A stretch of 64,000 nucleotides of DNA, from assembly GCA_009746045.1 (NCBI GenBank), contig RPFO01000448.1:1784547-1848546 (forward strand), read 5' to 3'. Position numbers and translations under genes: made by a program. Source of the stretch: Mesostigma viride. Lineage: Eukaryota; Streptophyta; Mesostigmatophyceae; Mesostigmatales; Mesostigmataceae. The notes under the pieces are model-generated. The model was not told the origin of the DNA. It was given only the letters and a program-made list of their open reading frames with translations, and searched no databases. Of the stretch, positions 49,999 through 61,316 are shown in pieces; positions within the stretch are counted from its first letter, which is position 1; the number at the start of each line of letters is the position of its first letter.

Positions 49999-50915
49999 GG
50001 TGGGAATGAATTCTTAATGCATGCTATAATCTCATTAATATAATGACACAAACGTTAAATAAATAATAAAATTTAAACAAAAGGTTAAATTAAAGCCTGA
50101 ATACATGCCTAACTGTGCATGCAGGAGCAAACTAGCCCCCAACTAGTGGATGTGTCGATCGCGGGACTCGGGAAGCTATCGTACACCGTGTTGTCACAGC
50201 TGATGGGATATTAATTTAATTAAATTTTAAACTGCTCTGTCCCATGCATCACCATGATCTCGAGGGTTGCTCAAGGCGCTCCATGTTCGATTCCTAATGA
50301 AAGCACGTATCAATTGATATACTTTTTTAGTTCATTACAACCGGCCGGCCAAGGATAACCATACATGTCTTATACACTCTGTGTGGCCCAGCCACATTTT
50401 CATGCTTTCTCTCAGAATGCTTTTAATTCTTCTAATCTTTTGACTTTTTCTTTAGTATATTCTACAAATGTCTCTCTACCCTACCAAGTAGAATCCCTAG
50501 CCCTAGCCCCTACGGTCCCTCCCTCCCATATATTGGATTGCATGAGACAACTATTGATCTGGATCGATGCATGCGATTACTGTCATTAAAGGAGAAATCA
50601 CATCAACACTTGCTGCCATTAATGGGTGGTTGGAGCAATATCTGCGCTAGCCAATCGTGAGCATGTCAGGTTTACCTGTGGATACAAAACATGACGGTTA
50701 TCGCTGCGATGGTCATGTGCATCTTGCAAATGCGCTGACCACTTGCTGGAGACTGCATTAATTTGCATGTCCAGCGAGCTGCGAGCCGCTTTCTGTTACA
50801 AAGAGCACATGTCCGGCATGCACCTATGTCCTGTGTGCGCATTGCCAAATGAACTGGTTGCCTGCCCTTGAGCATTGTAAACTGGCACTCATAACATTCC
50901 CCTGGCAACGGCGGA
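49999..50915. other. no supported gene
   Basis: AT-rich sequence with short chance frames. Nothing recognisable is seen apart from TTAATTAA-type strings. Confidence 0.4.
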
Positions 50916-51197
50916 TGACAGCCATGACAGCCATGACAGCCATGACAGCCATGACAGCCATGACAGCCATGACAGCCATGACAGCCATGACAGCCATGAC
51001 AGCCATGACAGCCATGACAGCCATGACAGCCATGACAGCCATGACAGCCATGACAGCCATGACAGCCATGACAGCCATGACAGCCATGACAGCCATGACA
51101 GCCATGACAGCCATGACAGCCATGACAGCCATGACAGCCATGACAGCCATGACAGCCATGACAGCCATGACAGCCATGAAAGCCATGACAGCCATGT
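50916..51197. repeat. (ATGACAGCC)n minisatellite, about 31 copies
   Basis: A 9-bp unit repeated almost perfectly over about 280 bp. Because 9 is a multiple of three it is open on both strands (Met-Thr-Ala; Met-Ala-Val; Trp-Leu-Ser), but nothing suggests a real gene. Confidence 0.98.
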
Positions 51198-51946
51198 CAG
51201 CGATTTGGCATGACAACCCATGGTGTTAGGAGACACTGGTCCTGCGGTGCAGCTCTAACAGCTGGGTAGGGTGGGAAGCCATGACAATATGGGATATGGC
51301 AGCTTGTTACATTGGTTGGTTGCCTTGGTGTAGTGGCACAAGCGCGGTATTGTGTGTGGATAACAATGTGTGTGTGCGCACGAGCATGTGTATACGTAAA
51401 CATGCAAAAATGTACGTGTGGGCATGAACAAGCAATACGAGCCAGCCAGCAAAGCCAAAGTAACGAAGCAAGCCTGGAAGCAAGGAAAGACAGGATGCAA
51501 TATGCAAGAAGTTCGCTTGCTAGGTATTACGTGCTGGCTGCTGCTATAATACTTTGCTATTATATAGTTTGCTGCAATAGTTTCTTTTTGAAGCATGAAT
51601 CCTGCCTTCCTCCGGTGGCAACATGCAGCATCCCAACACCACAAACCTATTAATATTACATAGAGAAACCAATGTGACACCATGAGTCACCTACTTGTTC
51701 TCCCAACCTTGATCTCAACAGGACTTCCGGTCTCTTAGAAGAAATTCTAGCACATTTATCGTAATCACCTACCATGGACACGTATAGAGCCCAGAACAAT
51801 TGCATGCAGGCAACATGTATTAGTACCACTGCCAAATAGCCTTCATGAGAAAAAAAAGGCTACACGACTAATCCTGTCGAGCAAGCACAGGAACCGTACT
51901 GACAGTACTACTGCTATGGTGCCAAGGCTGCTGGCAAGAGCTTTAC
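51198..51946. other. no supported gene
   Basis: Short chance frames only. A tRNA A-box-like string lies near 51320, but no B box or tRNA fold follows. Confidence 0.4.
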
Positions 51947-52817
51947 CTACACTGAATTATAGAAGTTTTACCAATGCCATACCGCGATACCGTCTTTCCG
52001 ACCACGTGCTTGACATCCACAACAACCACCGCCAATGCCAACAAAGCATCAGGCAGGGCCCTTGCAGTCAAACAAAAAAAGGTGTAAGGACAAGCGCGGC
52101 TGGCGATAGAAGCATATACGTTGGCCCAATCAGCAAGTTTGAATAAGCAATGAACGGTTTCTTACCTGGAGTTCCGAGACTGACATGCCGGGCGGGATAA
52201 AAATGGAGAGGTTGTGCATTCCAACGCTTGAGGCAAGCGGAAAATGTGGCCGCCAACGGTAAAACTGTAGCATCATGGCACCAAACGTGGCCATAGTCTA
52301 GCTGAACATTTGGTGGGAATCAGACAAGTTTAAAATCATCATCATAATAAGCAACCAGCACGCCTGCTTGACGGGCTCCCTCGATCGACAACGCACCACC
52401 GGGACCTGACCCAAAGAAAGCAAGCCTGCTTATATGCGCGCTCCTACATGCATCGAGAAACAATGCACAACGCAGAAGAACCAAGACAGCTCGCAGGAAA
52501 AAAAAGAACACCGGCAACCCCGCTCGCCAGTTGCATGTACTTACAACTGTTGCAAGGTGATGGCGAGCACAGTCGAGGGTAACTCGCCTGGATTTTGGTC
52601 CGCCTGGCAACATAACAAGGCAATATGAATCTTCAAAGTGACGCTCAATTGGCACATTCAGCCATTTAAAAGAACAATCGATAGTAATGACGTCAGTTGA
52701 TTTGCAGCATGGGAACATTCTTCCACGACAAACACTGTCAAGCCCTGGAGAAAATCCATGATAAAATGCCTTATCTATCGAATTGCAATTAATGTTAACT
52801 TGCGTGCTTAGCAACAA
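51947..52817 (-). CDS. candidate multi-exon gene, unknown function
   Basis: Four minus-strand pieces have coding-like sequence and good splice borders: 52817-52545 (NVPIERHFEDSYCLVMLPGG; donor GTAAGT), from 52443 after a GTAG acceptor (RLAFFGSGPGGALSIEGARQ, then a stop in frame unless spliced), about 52300-52166 (HFYPARHVSLGTPG; donor GTAAGA) and 52060-51947 (DALLALAVVVVDVKHVVGKT; donor GTAAAG). The start and end are not found, and the join between pieces two and three is uncertain. No domain recognised. It could be a real host gene, since the sequence is not repeated elsewhere here. Confidence 0.35.
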
Positions 52818-53089
52818 GATATTTGAACGTCAATCTAAGTTTAAGTAAATGTCCATGCCGCCCCCGTCAATTTCCGGAATGTTTCTCCCGCCATGGCTGC
52901 CGGGGGGCTGCTGTCTTGCACTACGAGTGACGGCGCTTACAGTAATTTACGCGCCCGCAGGCCCACAAGCGGACAGGCGAGCCTTGTATGCAGGCTACGG
53001 ACGTGCTTGGAGTACCACGCCACTAGGCTCGGGTGCGTATGGAGTATGGATGCGCATCCAGATCATGAGTCTGAAAAATATGGTCCGAT

Positions 53090-53165
53090 ACTAACGATAT
53101 TCCTATTGGTTAACGATAACGATATTCCTATTGGTTAACGATAACGATATTCCTATTGGTTAATT
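53090..53165. repeat. ~27-bp direct repeat, three copies
   Basis: Three tandem copies of ATTCCTATTGGTTAACGATAACGAT-like sequence. Confidence 0.9.
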
Positions 53166-53830
53166 AAACCATTTACCCGGAAAGTCTGAAAAATATGGTC
53201 CTTATTGCCATTGGTAATAATACCCATTTACCCGAAAGTCTGAAAAATATGGTCCCCGAGAGGTGAAATGAAACCATGGTATAGTAGGGAAATATGTAAA
53301 CAACACCCGTTTCACCGGAAAAAATGAAACCATTTCACCTCTCTGGTCTGTAATTGGATAATAAATATACCCGTTTCCCCGAAAAAAAATTGGTCCCCCA
53401 CTCCCCAGTCGTGACGAACGCAGCGGGGGCAAACAACAGGACCTGGTGAACAAGACGTCGGCCCTCAGCACTCAGCAGGCTGCCTCTGATCACACCGCAG
53501 TCCCTCTCGTTCTTCGCCCAGCATGGTGAGCACTACTGTAGAGTAGTTTTGCCGCGATTGTTCGAGGCTTGTTGTAACAAATTTTCTCCTCCTGTACATC
53601 TGCACAATGGGCCACCAATCATGGATGATGTTTGGTAGTGCAACTGCATATTCAGTAGGCGCGTACTGGGATCGAATTCCGTTTGGGTAAAAAGCATCTG
53701 ATATTCTACCCATTTTAGTGATTTTACACCTTCGGTCCATATCTGGTCTATAATTGGATAATAAATGTACCCATTTCCCCGAATTCTTACACCTTCGGTC
53801 CATACTTGGATATGAAACAAATATACCCAA
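53166..53830. repeat. dispersed short repeats around TCTGAAAAATATGGTCC
   Basis: Recurrent diverged blocks: CATTTACCCG.AAAGTCTGAAAAATATGGTCC twice near 53170-53255, and ACCTTCGGTCCATA plus AATTGGATAATAAATATACCC several times between 53340 and 53830. Frames through them are short and unconvincing. Confidence 0.6.
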
Positions 53831-56800
53831 TTACCCTAAATGTTCTACCTTTCGCGATCATCTTCGCTGCAGCTTCGCTTCTTCGAATGATTGTTGTGCA
53901 TTACAATATTTACAGTGCTCCAATATATAACATCGCGCATCCCGTTGCATGCGCATTGATTTCCTCTCACGATATCTAAGAATATAAAAAGGCCCATGTA
54001 TACTACTATATGTAGTTCTGATGTACGTAAGTAATTATATTAATTTTTAATATATTGTTCAGCCCGGCCCAGCTTTCTCCTCTCTCAGCTTGATCACGAG
54101 TTTCTTTCTCTCTCACACACCATTGCAGACTCTAGTTGAAGCGTTCGATTCGACAAGCGAAATTCTGGCGCTGTTATTACTTGTAGGCCTATGAGTATAT
54201 GGTTGCAGCAGGGGGCCGGGCGGGTGCGCACAAGTTCTAAAATTCGCGATGATCTAGTGATAATAATACAACATGGCCGCCGAGCGTATATATTACTAGA
54301 CTTGCATTATAATGGCCGCTGCTGGCTTATATATACCCACGCGCGAAATTATATCGGGTGATCTCGTAAACTAGAAATATTGACACCGTCTCCGTGCAGC
54401 GTTAAATGGTACTGCAGGGACGCCTATAGTTAAGTTGCAGTGTACGTTACACTTACTGTGTTACATATTCATGAATTACTGGGCTTAATTTTCGTGCATA
54501 TGGTGTCGCCTTAATTGTGGGACGTCTGCTGCATGATGCGGGCGCATGATGTTGCGCTCATATTGACTAGGGTGGACGCACCCCGCTGCATCAAGCGTCG
54601 CAAAACGGCCATCTGGATGAGGTCAAGCGCCTTATTGCTGGCGGTGCTGACGTGAAGGCAAAAGATGGGGTACGTGTGATTCCCTAGCTTCCTCCCCTGA
54701 GTGGCCCTGCACGGCCACCACGTACACGTGGCTGTGTTTTTGCCCGTAGTCGCCAGCTGATATCGATAGGTCTTCGAGAAACGCAGCGCCGACGTATCAC
54801 GTACGCGCGGTAATTATACTGCTAACGGCAGATTAATTAGCCGTGCTTTCTCCGAAGTGGGGTAAGTGCTCACAATTGGGGCTTTCACAATAAGAGCCAG
54901 GTGAGCGCGCACCATGGTTGCGGTGGCCAGACCACTTTTGCCCTCGGTGGCGCTATACTTTTGGACACCAGAACGGTGACAGCTGTTGTGTCTATTCCAG
55001 CAGCCCGAGGTGTTTCACACAGGGTGCGCTTCAGCTCAGTGGTTTCAGTGCGGCCGGATGCAGCAGTGGCTGCCGGGCCTTGTACTATCAACCCATGCAT
55101 CCCTGTTGGGACTGAAGTACTTATTTGCACTTTCGCTTTTATTTATCATCGTGAATAATGGCTGCATGGTTGTATCCCCCCGCCACCCCCCCTGGTACTT
55201 ACAGCATCTGGACTCATCCTCCTATTACCCACCGTGGATGCCTGTGTGCCCATTTGGTTACGTTGTTTGGCTCATGTTGGAGCACACGCCATGCCGGCTG
55301 TCACACGAGAGCTTTTTTATGTTGGCCGGCCGGTCTAGCTTGTGCGCGTGCATGGTGTCACCCTGGCCATGCATGCGTGGGTTTCCCCTTCTCCTCCGCG
55401 TGTCCTTTTATGGGACTTTCCCTCCCAGCCAGTCCCAGGCTTTTGCACCTGCGCGCGCATATCGCGGCCCCTGCCGCCAGGCTCTGGCCGTTTGTCGTTA
55501 GTCTTTTGGCATGCCAGTAGTGCAGCGACCATTAACTATATTTCTTCCGTACGCGTGTGCACTGCTGCCGTTCCAACGTCGATGTGGGTGGTGGTTGTGG
55601 GAATGGGGTACGCATGGTCAGCAGCCTTTTAAGTCACCTCACTCAAGAGCCTGTAAGATGTAGCCTCCTCGACCAGGGCCCATGATGATGCCCAGGGGTG
55701 CACCGGGGTCGTGCGTTCGCTGCGCGAGCCTTCAGCTGCGTTCCTATGCGGATGCTGACGTGTGCGTGCACCCTGTGGGTGCATGTTGTTCGGCCCATGC
55801 GTCACGGGACTCGTTCGTGTGTGTGGCTACTGTGTCCAGTATGGGTACACCCCGCTTCATCGGGCGTCAGAATGGGGCCGCCTTGAGGTGGTGAAGCACC
55901 TTATCGAAAGCGGCGCCGATCTGGAGGCCAAGAACAATGTGAGCGCGCGCCCTGGTCCCAGTGGCCAGACCATTTTTGCCCGCGGTGGCGCTGCTTTTGG
56001 ACACCAGAACGGTGACAGCTGTTGTGTCTGTTCCAGCAGCCCGAGGTGTTTCACACAGGGTGCGCTTCAACTCAGCTGGTTTCAGCGCGGCCGGATGCCT
56101 GACAGTGGCTAGCCTTGTACCATCGCCCCATCCATGTTGGGACTGGGGTACTTGTGTGCACTTATTTGTTGCATGTATTTGTCATCGTGACCAATGGCTG
56201 CATGTTTGTATCCCCACGCCACCCCCCCTGGTACTGACACCATCTGGACTCATCCTCCTATTACCCACCGTGGATGCCTGTGTGCCCATTTGGTTACGTT
56301 GTTCGGCTCATGTTGGAGCACATGCCATGCCGGCGCGCTGTCACATGAGAGCTTTTTTCTGTTGGCCGCCTGGCCTTAAGCTTGGGCATGTGCATGGTGT
56401 CACCCTGGCCGTGCATGCGTGGGTGTCCCCTTCTTCTCTTTGTGTCCTTTTGTAAGCCGGTCCCTCCCAGCCAGTCCCAGGCTTTTCAGCACCTGTGCGC
56501 GAACATCGTGGCCCCTGCCACTAGGCTCTGGCCATTTTACGTCTCCTTTGGCGTGTCAGTCTTGCGGCGACCAAAGTAGATTTCTTCCGTACGCGTGTCC
56601 TCTGCTGCCGTTCCAACGACGATGTGGGTGGTGAATGTGGGAATGCCGGGTGCGGATGGTCAGCCGCCTTTTAAGTCACCTCACTTCATAGCCTATAAGA
56701 TGTAGCCTCGTCGAGGGCCCATGATGATGCCCAGGGGTGCACCGGGCTCGTGGGTTGGCTGCACGAGCTTGCTGCGTTCCTTTGCTGATGCTGACGTGTG

Positions 56801-59349
56801 CGCGCACCCTGTGGGTGCATGTTGTGCGGCTCATGCGTCACGGGACTCGTTCGTGTATGTGGCTGCTGCGTCCAGTATGGGTACAGCCCGCTGCATTTGG
56901 CGTCATCCAGCGGCCACCTGGAGGTGGTGAAGCACCTTATCGAAAGCGGCGCCGATCTGGGGGCCAAGACCGAGGTGAGCGCGCACCCTGGTTGCGTTGG
57001 CCAGACCACTTTGGCCCGCGGTGGCGCTATACTTTTGGACACCAGAACGGTGATAGCTGTTGTGTCTGTTCCAGCAGCCCAAGGTGTTTGAGACAGGGTG
57101 CGCTTTAACTCAGCTGGTTTCAGCGCGGCCGGGGGCCTGGCAGTGGCTAGCCTTGTACCATTTCCTCATCCACGTCGGGACTTATGTGCACTTTTGCTTG
57201 TATTTATCATCGTGACCAACGGCTGCATGGTTGTATCCCCACGCCACCCCCCCTGGTACTGACAACATCTGGACCCATCCTCCTATTACCCACCGTGGAT
57301 GCCTGTGTGCCCATTTGGTTACGTCGTTCGGCTCATGTTGGAGCACACGCCATGCCGGCGTGCTGTAACACGAGAGCTTTTTTCTGTTGGCCGACCGGTC
57401 TAGCTAGGGCGCGTGCATGGTGTTACCCTGGCCATGCATGCCTGGGTGTCCCCTTCTCCTCCGCGGGTCTTTTTGTGGGACTTTCCCCACCAGCCAGTCC
57501 CAGGCTTTTAAGCACGTGCGCGTGCGCATCGCGGCCCCTGCCGCTAGGCTCTGGCCATTACTTGTCTCCTTTAGCCTGTCAGTCGTGTGGCGACCAAAGT
57601 GTATTAAAGTTTGCGTACGCGTGTGCACTGCTGCCGTTCCGACGTAGATGTGGGTGGTGGTTATGGGAATGGGGTGCGCATGGGCAGCAGCCTTCAAGTC
57701 ATGTCACTCAAGAGCCTATAATATGTAGCCCCCTCGACCAGGGCCCATGATGATGCCCAGGGGTGCACAGGGCTCGTGCGTTAGCTGCACGAGCTTGCTC
57801 CCTTCCTGTGCAGATGCTGACATGTGCACGCACCCTGTGGGTGCATGTTGTGCGGCTCATGCGTCACGGGACTCGTTCGTGTGTGTGGCTGCTGCGTCCA
57901 GGATGGGTGGACCCCGCTGCATCGGGCGTCAAACTGGGGCCACCTGGAGGTGGTGAAGCACCTTATCGAAAGCGGCGCCGATCTGGGGGCCAAGACCAAG
58001 GTGAGAGCGCGCCCTGGTCCCGGTGGCCACCAGACCACTTTTGCCCGCGGTGGCTCTGCTTTTGGACACCAGAACGGTGATAGCTGTAGTGTCTGTTCCA
58101 GCAGCCCGAGGTGTTTCAGACAGGGTGCGCTTCAGCTCAGTGGTTTCAGTGCAGCCAGATGCCTGACAGTTGCTAGCCTTGTACCATCGCCCCATCCATG
58201 TCGGGACTGGGGTACTTGTGTGCACTTTTGCTTGTATTTGTCATCGTGACCAATGGCTGCATGGTTGTATCCCCACGCCCCCCCCCCTGGTACTGACACC
58301 ATCTGGACTCATCCTCCTATTACCCACCGTGGATGCCTGTGTGCCCATTTGGTTACGTCGTACGGCTCATGTTGGAGAACACGCCATGCCGGCGCGCTGT
58401 CACACGAGAGCTTTTTTCTGTTGGCCGACTGATCTAGCCACATTGGGCGCGTGCGTGGTGTCACCCTGGCCGTGCATGCGTGGGTGTCCCCTTCTCCTCA
58501 GTGTGTCCTTTTGTAGGACTTTCCCTCCCCACCAGTACCAGGCTTTTGCACCTGCGCGCGCGCATCGCGGCCCCTGCCGCTTGGCTCTGGCCATTTCTCG
58601 TCTCCTTTGGCGTGCCAGTAGTGCAGCGACCGTTAACTATATTTCTTGCGTACGCGTGTCCTCTGCTGCCGTTCCAACGTCCATGTGGGTGGTGGTTGTG
58701 GGAATGGGGTACGCATGGGCAGCGCAGCCTTTAAAGTTCACCTCACTCAAGACCCTGTAGCCTCGTCGACCAATGACCGTGATGATGCCCAGGGGTGCAC
58801 CGGTGGGCTCGTGTGTTTGCTTTCAGGTCACATACGTACGCAACTTAACCTTGCGACGCGCGCACCCTACTATAGCATGTCCCCAGCCGTCTTGGGACCA
58901 TCCCCCCAGCCGTCTTGGGACCTCGAGTTCATTTATTTGACATACACGGCTGGTCCCATACCCCTCAACATAAATTAAGGGCCCTGTTGGGGTGTTGTTG
59001 TCCAGATCGGCTGGTTAATGAGCTGCGGGCGATCAGTCGGCCAGTCGCTGGATGGGTCGGTTGACCGGAGCACCCAAATGTTTGTGTCAAGGTGGACCAG
59101 GTTAGCAGTTTTCTTGGTACAGGCATGAACCCAGGATATATCCTGCCTTGAATATGCCTGGTCCTGTATGCATCGGGGGCGACTCGGTCATGTGCTAAAC
59201 TTCCACAGGACCGGAAGACGCCTCTCGATCTTGCCGATGGAGATGAAAAAGAGGAGATTGTCCGCAACTTGCGGGGCGCGCTGGATGCCGCGAAGCTTCG
59301 TACCAAAGCCATGGAAATGACAGAAACAAGAATGGAGGCCTGTGGCTAA
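53523..59349 (+). CDS. ankyrin-repeat protein with tandemly duplicated repeat exons
   Basis: Ankyrin repeats bind protein partners. Exons: a proposed start ATG (53523-53525) directly before a GTGAGC donor (inferred), 54571-54669, 55840-55938, 56876-56974, 57902-58000 and terminal 59209-59349 ending in TAA. Each of the four middle exons is exactly 99 bp, phase 0 at both ends, and codes one whole 33-residue repeat, for example [20 protein letters not shown] followed by [13 protein letters not shown]. The last exon ([20 protein letters not shown]...) is a capping half-repeat with a charged tail. The predicted protein is about 179 residues, with no signal peptide or membrane segment seen. Exons two to four lie in a ~1.03-kb tandem duplication; the first repeat ([20 protein letters not shown]) is outside it and more diverged. 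Symmetric exons allow any copy to be skipped or added. A TIR-domain gene lies downstream on the same strand. Confidence 0.8.
53831..54570. other. putative first intron of the ankyrin gene
   Basis: AT-rich; I see no exon or repeat of note. The acceptor before the first ankyrin exon is TATTGACTAG. Confidence 0.4.
54900..58830 (+). repeat. ~1.03-kb tandem duplication of an intron-plus-ankyrin-exon module
   Basis: Four copies: 54900-55938, 55939-56974, 56975-58000, and a fourth from 58001 that stops near 58830 before its exon. Introns and exons are closely alike in all copies, with shared blocks such as GGACACCAGAACGGTGA, CATGATGATGCCCAGGGGTG and CCTGTGTGCCCATTTGGTTA. The first copy starts with a donor-like GTGAGCGCG that follows non-ankyrin sequence, which marks the breakpoint. 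Confidence 0.92.
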
Positions 59350-59501
59350 CACGCCAGGGTCCCAAGCCCATAAGCTAACCATTGTGGTGCTTTCGATGCG
59401 GAGCGGTTAACAAGTCCATGTGGGTGTATAGGTAAAGTTTCTTATCTTACTAACTTACCTGTACGAGTCCTTTTTTTAGCAGCTCAATGTAATATAGCCA
59501 G

Positions 59502-61031
59502 AATCATTCCCCATCTCCGTCTCATCTTTGTCTACCTGACACCAGCGGATACCGCGGCTAGCACCCTTCTCCATCTCCGTCTCATCTCTGTCTACCTGAC
59601 ACCAGTGGACACCGCGGCTAGCATCCCTTCCCCATCTCCGTCTCATCTCTGTCCACCGGACACCAGTGGACACCGCGGCTAGCACCCTTCCTTATGATTC
59701 CCCGTCTCATCTCTGTCTACCTGACACCAGTGGACACCGCGGCTAGCATCATTCCCCATGCATCTCTGTCTCATCTCTGTCCACCTGACACCAGTGGACA
59801 CCGCGGCTAGCATCCTTCCCCATCTCCGTCTCATCTCTGTCTACCTGACACCAGTGGACACCGCGGCTAGCACCCTTCCCCATCTCCGTCTCATCTCTGT
59901 CTACCTGACACCAGCGGACACCGCGGCTAGCATCCTTCCCCATTTCCGTCTCATCTCTGTTTACCTGACACCAGTGGACACCGCGGCTAGCACCCTTCCC
60001 CATCTCCGTCTCATCTCTGTCTACCTGAGACCAGTGGACATCGCGGCTAGCATCCCTTCCCCATCTCCGTCTCATCTTTGTCTACCTGACACCAGCGGAC
60101 ACCGCGGCTAGCATCCTTCCCCATCTCCGTCTCATCTCTGTCTACCTGACACCAGTGGACACCGCGGCTAGCAGCCTTCCCCATCTCCGTCTCATCTCTG
60201 TCTACCTGACACCAGTGGATACCGCGGCTAGCACCCTTCCCCATCTCCGTCTCATCTCTGCCTACCTGACACCAGTGGATACCGCGGCTAGCATCCTTCC
60301 GTATGACTCTCCGTCTCATCTCTGTCTACCTGACACCAGTGGATACCGCGGCTAGCATCATTCCCCATCTCGATCCGTTCCAAGTCTGTCTACCTGACAC
60401 CAGTGGACACCGCGGCTAGCATCCCTTCCCCATCTCCGTCTCATCTCTGTCTCCCTGACACCAGCGGACACCGCGGCTAGCATCCTTCCCCATCTCCGTC
60501 TCATCTCTGTTTAGCTGACACCAGTGGACACCGCGGCTAGCATCCCTTCCCCATCTCCGTCTCATCTCTGTCTACCTGACACCAGTGGACACCGCGTCTA
60601 GCACCCTTCCCCATCTCCGTCTCATCTCTGTCTACCTGACACCAGTGGACACCGCGGCTAGCATCATTCCCCATGCATCTCTGTCTCATCTCTGTCCACC
60701 TGACACCAGTGGATAACATGGCTAGCATCCTTCCCCATCTCCGTCTCATCTCTGTTTACCTGACACCAGTGGATACCGCAGCTAGCACCTTCCTTATCTC
60801 GTCTCATCTCTGTCTACCTGACACCAGTGGACACCGCGGCTAGCATTCTTCCCCATCTCCGTCCAATCTCTGTCTACCTGACACCAGTGGACACCGCGGC
60901 TAGCACCCTTCCCCATCTCGATCCGTCTCATCTCTGTCTACCTGACACCAGTGGACACCGCGGCTAGCACCCTTCCCCATCGCGATCCGTCTCATCTCTG
61001 TCTGCCTGTTACAAGTTGACACCATGGCTAA
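59502..61031. repeat. ~60-bp minisatellite, about 25 copies
   Basis: The unit contains CATCTCCGTCTCATCTCTGT, CTACCTGACACCAGTGGACA and CCGCGGCTAGCA. Some units vary in length. On the minus strand the 60-bp unit stays open and reads GASRGVHWCQVDRDETEMGK. The same repeat makes up the array split by the LTR element. Confidence 0.95.
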
Positions 61032-61316
61032 TCACAAAGGCAGGCTTGATCATCTCATGGACAGGGGCTTTTTCATTTTCAGGCCTATAGTGCACTTTTG
61101 TGTCATCGATTTATATTCCAGTGACCTTGCATCCCTACATAATGTGCGAAGTGTATCGGAACGCGACTACTACTATGTGATGTTTAGCAGATAGGATTGT
61201 GTAATGTGTGGTTGCCCCTTCAATGTCAAGTTGACTGGCTGTGCACAGATATTAATTCCCCCCCTCCCCTCCACCCCACCCCCCACGTACCCCAATCTTT
61301 CCATATCCACCTTGCC

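Noticed and set aside
50900-51200. CRISPR-like array
   Set aside because: The direct repeats are contiguous with no unique spacers, in a eukaryotic context; it is a minisatellite.
50824-51236. Met-Thr-Ala and Trp-Leu-Ser repeat proteins
   Set aside because: A 9-bp minisatellite read in frame; no supporting gene structure.
51315-51400. tRNA-like string TTGGTGTAGTGGCACAAGCGC
   Set aside because: A-box-like only; no B box, no acceptor stem.
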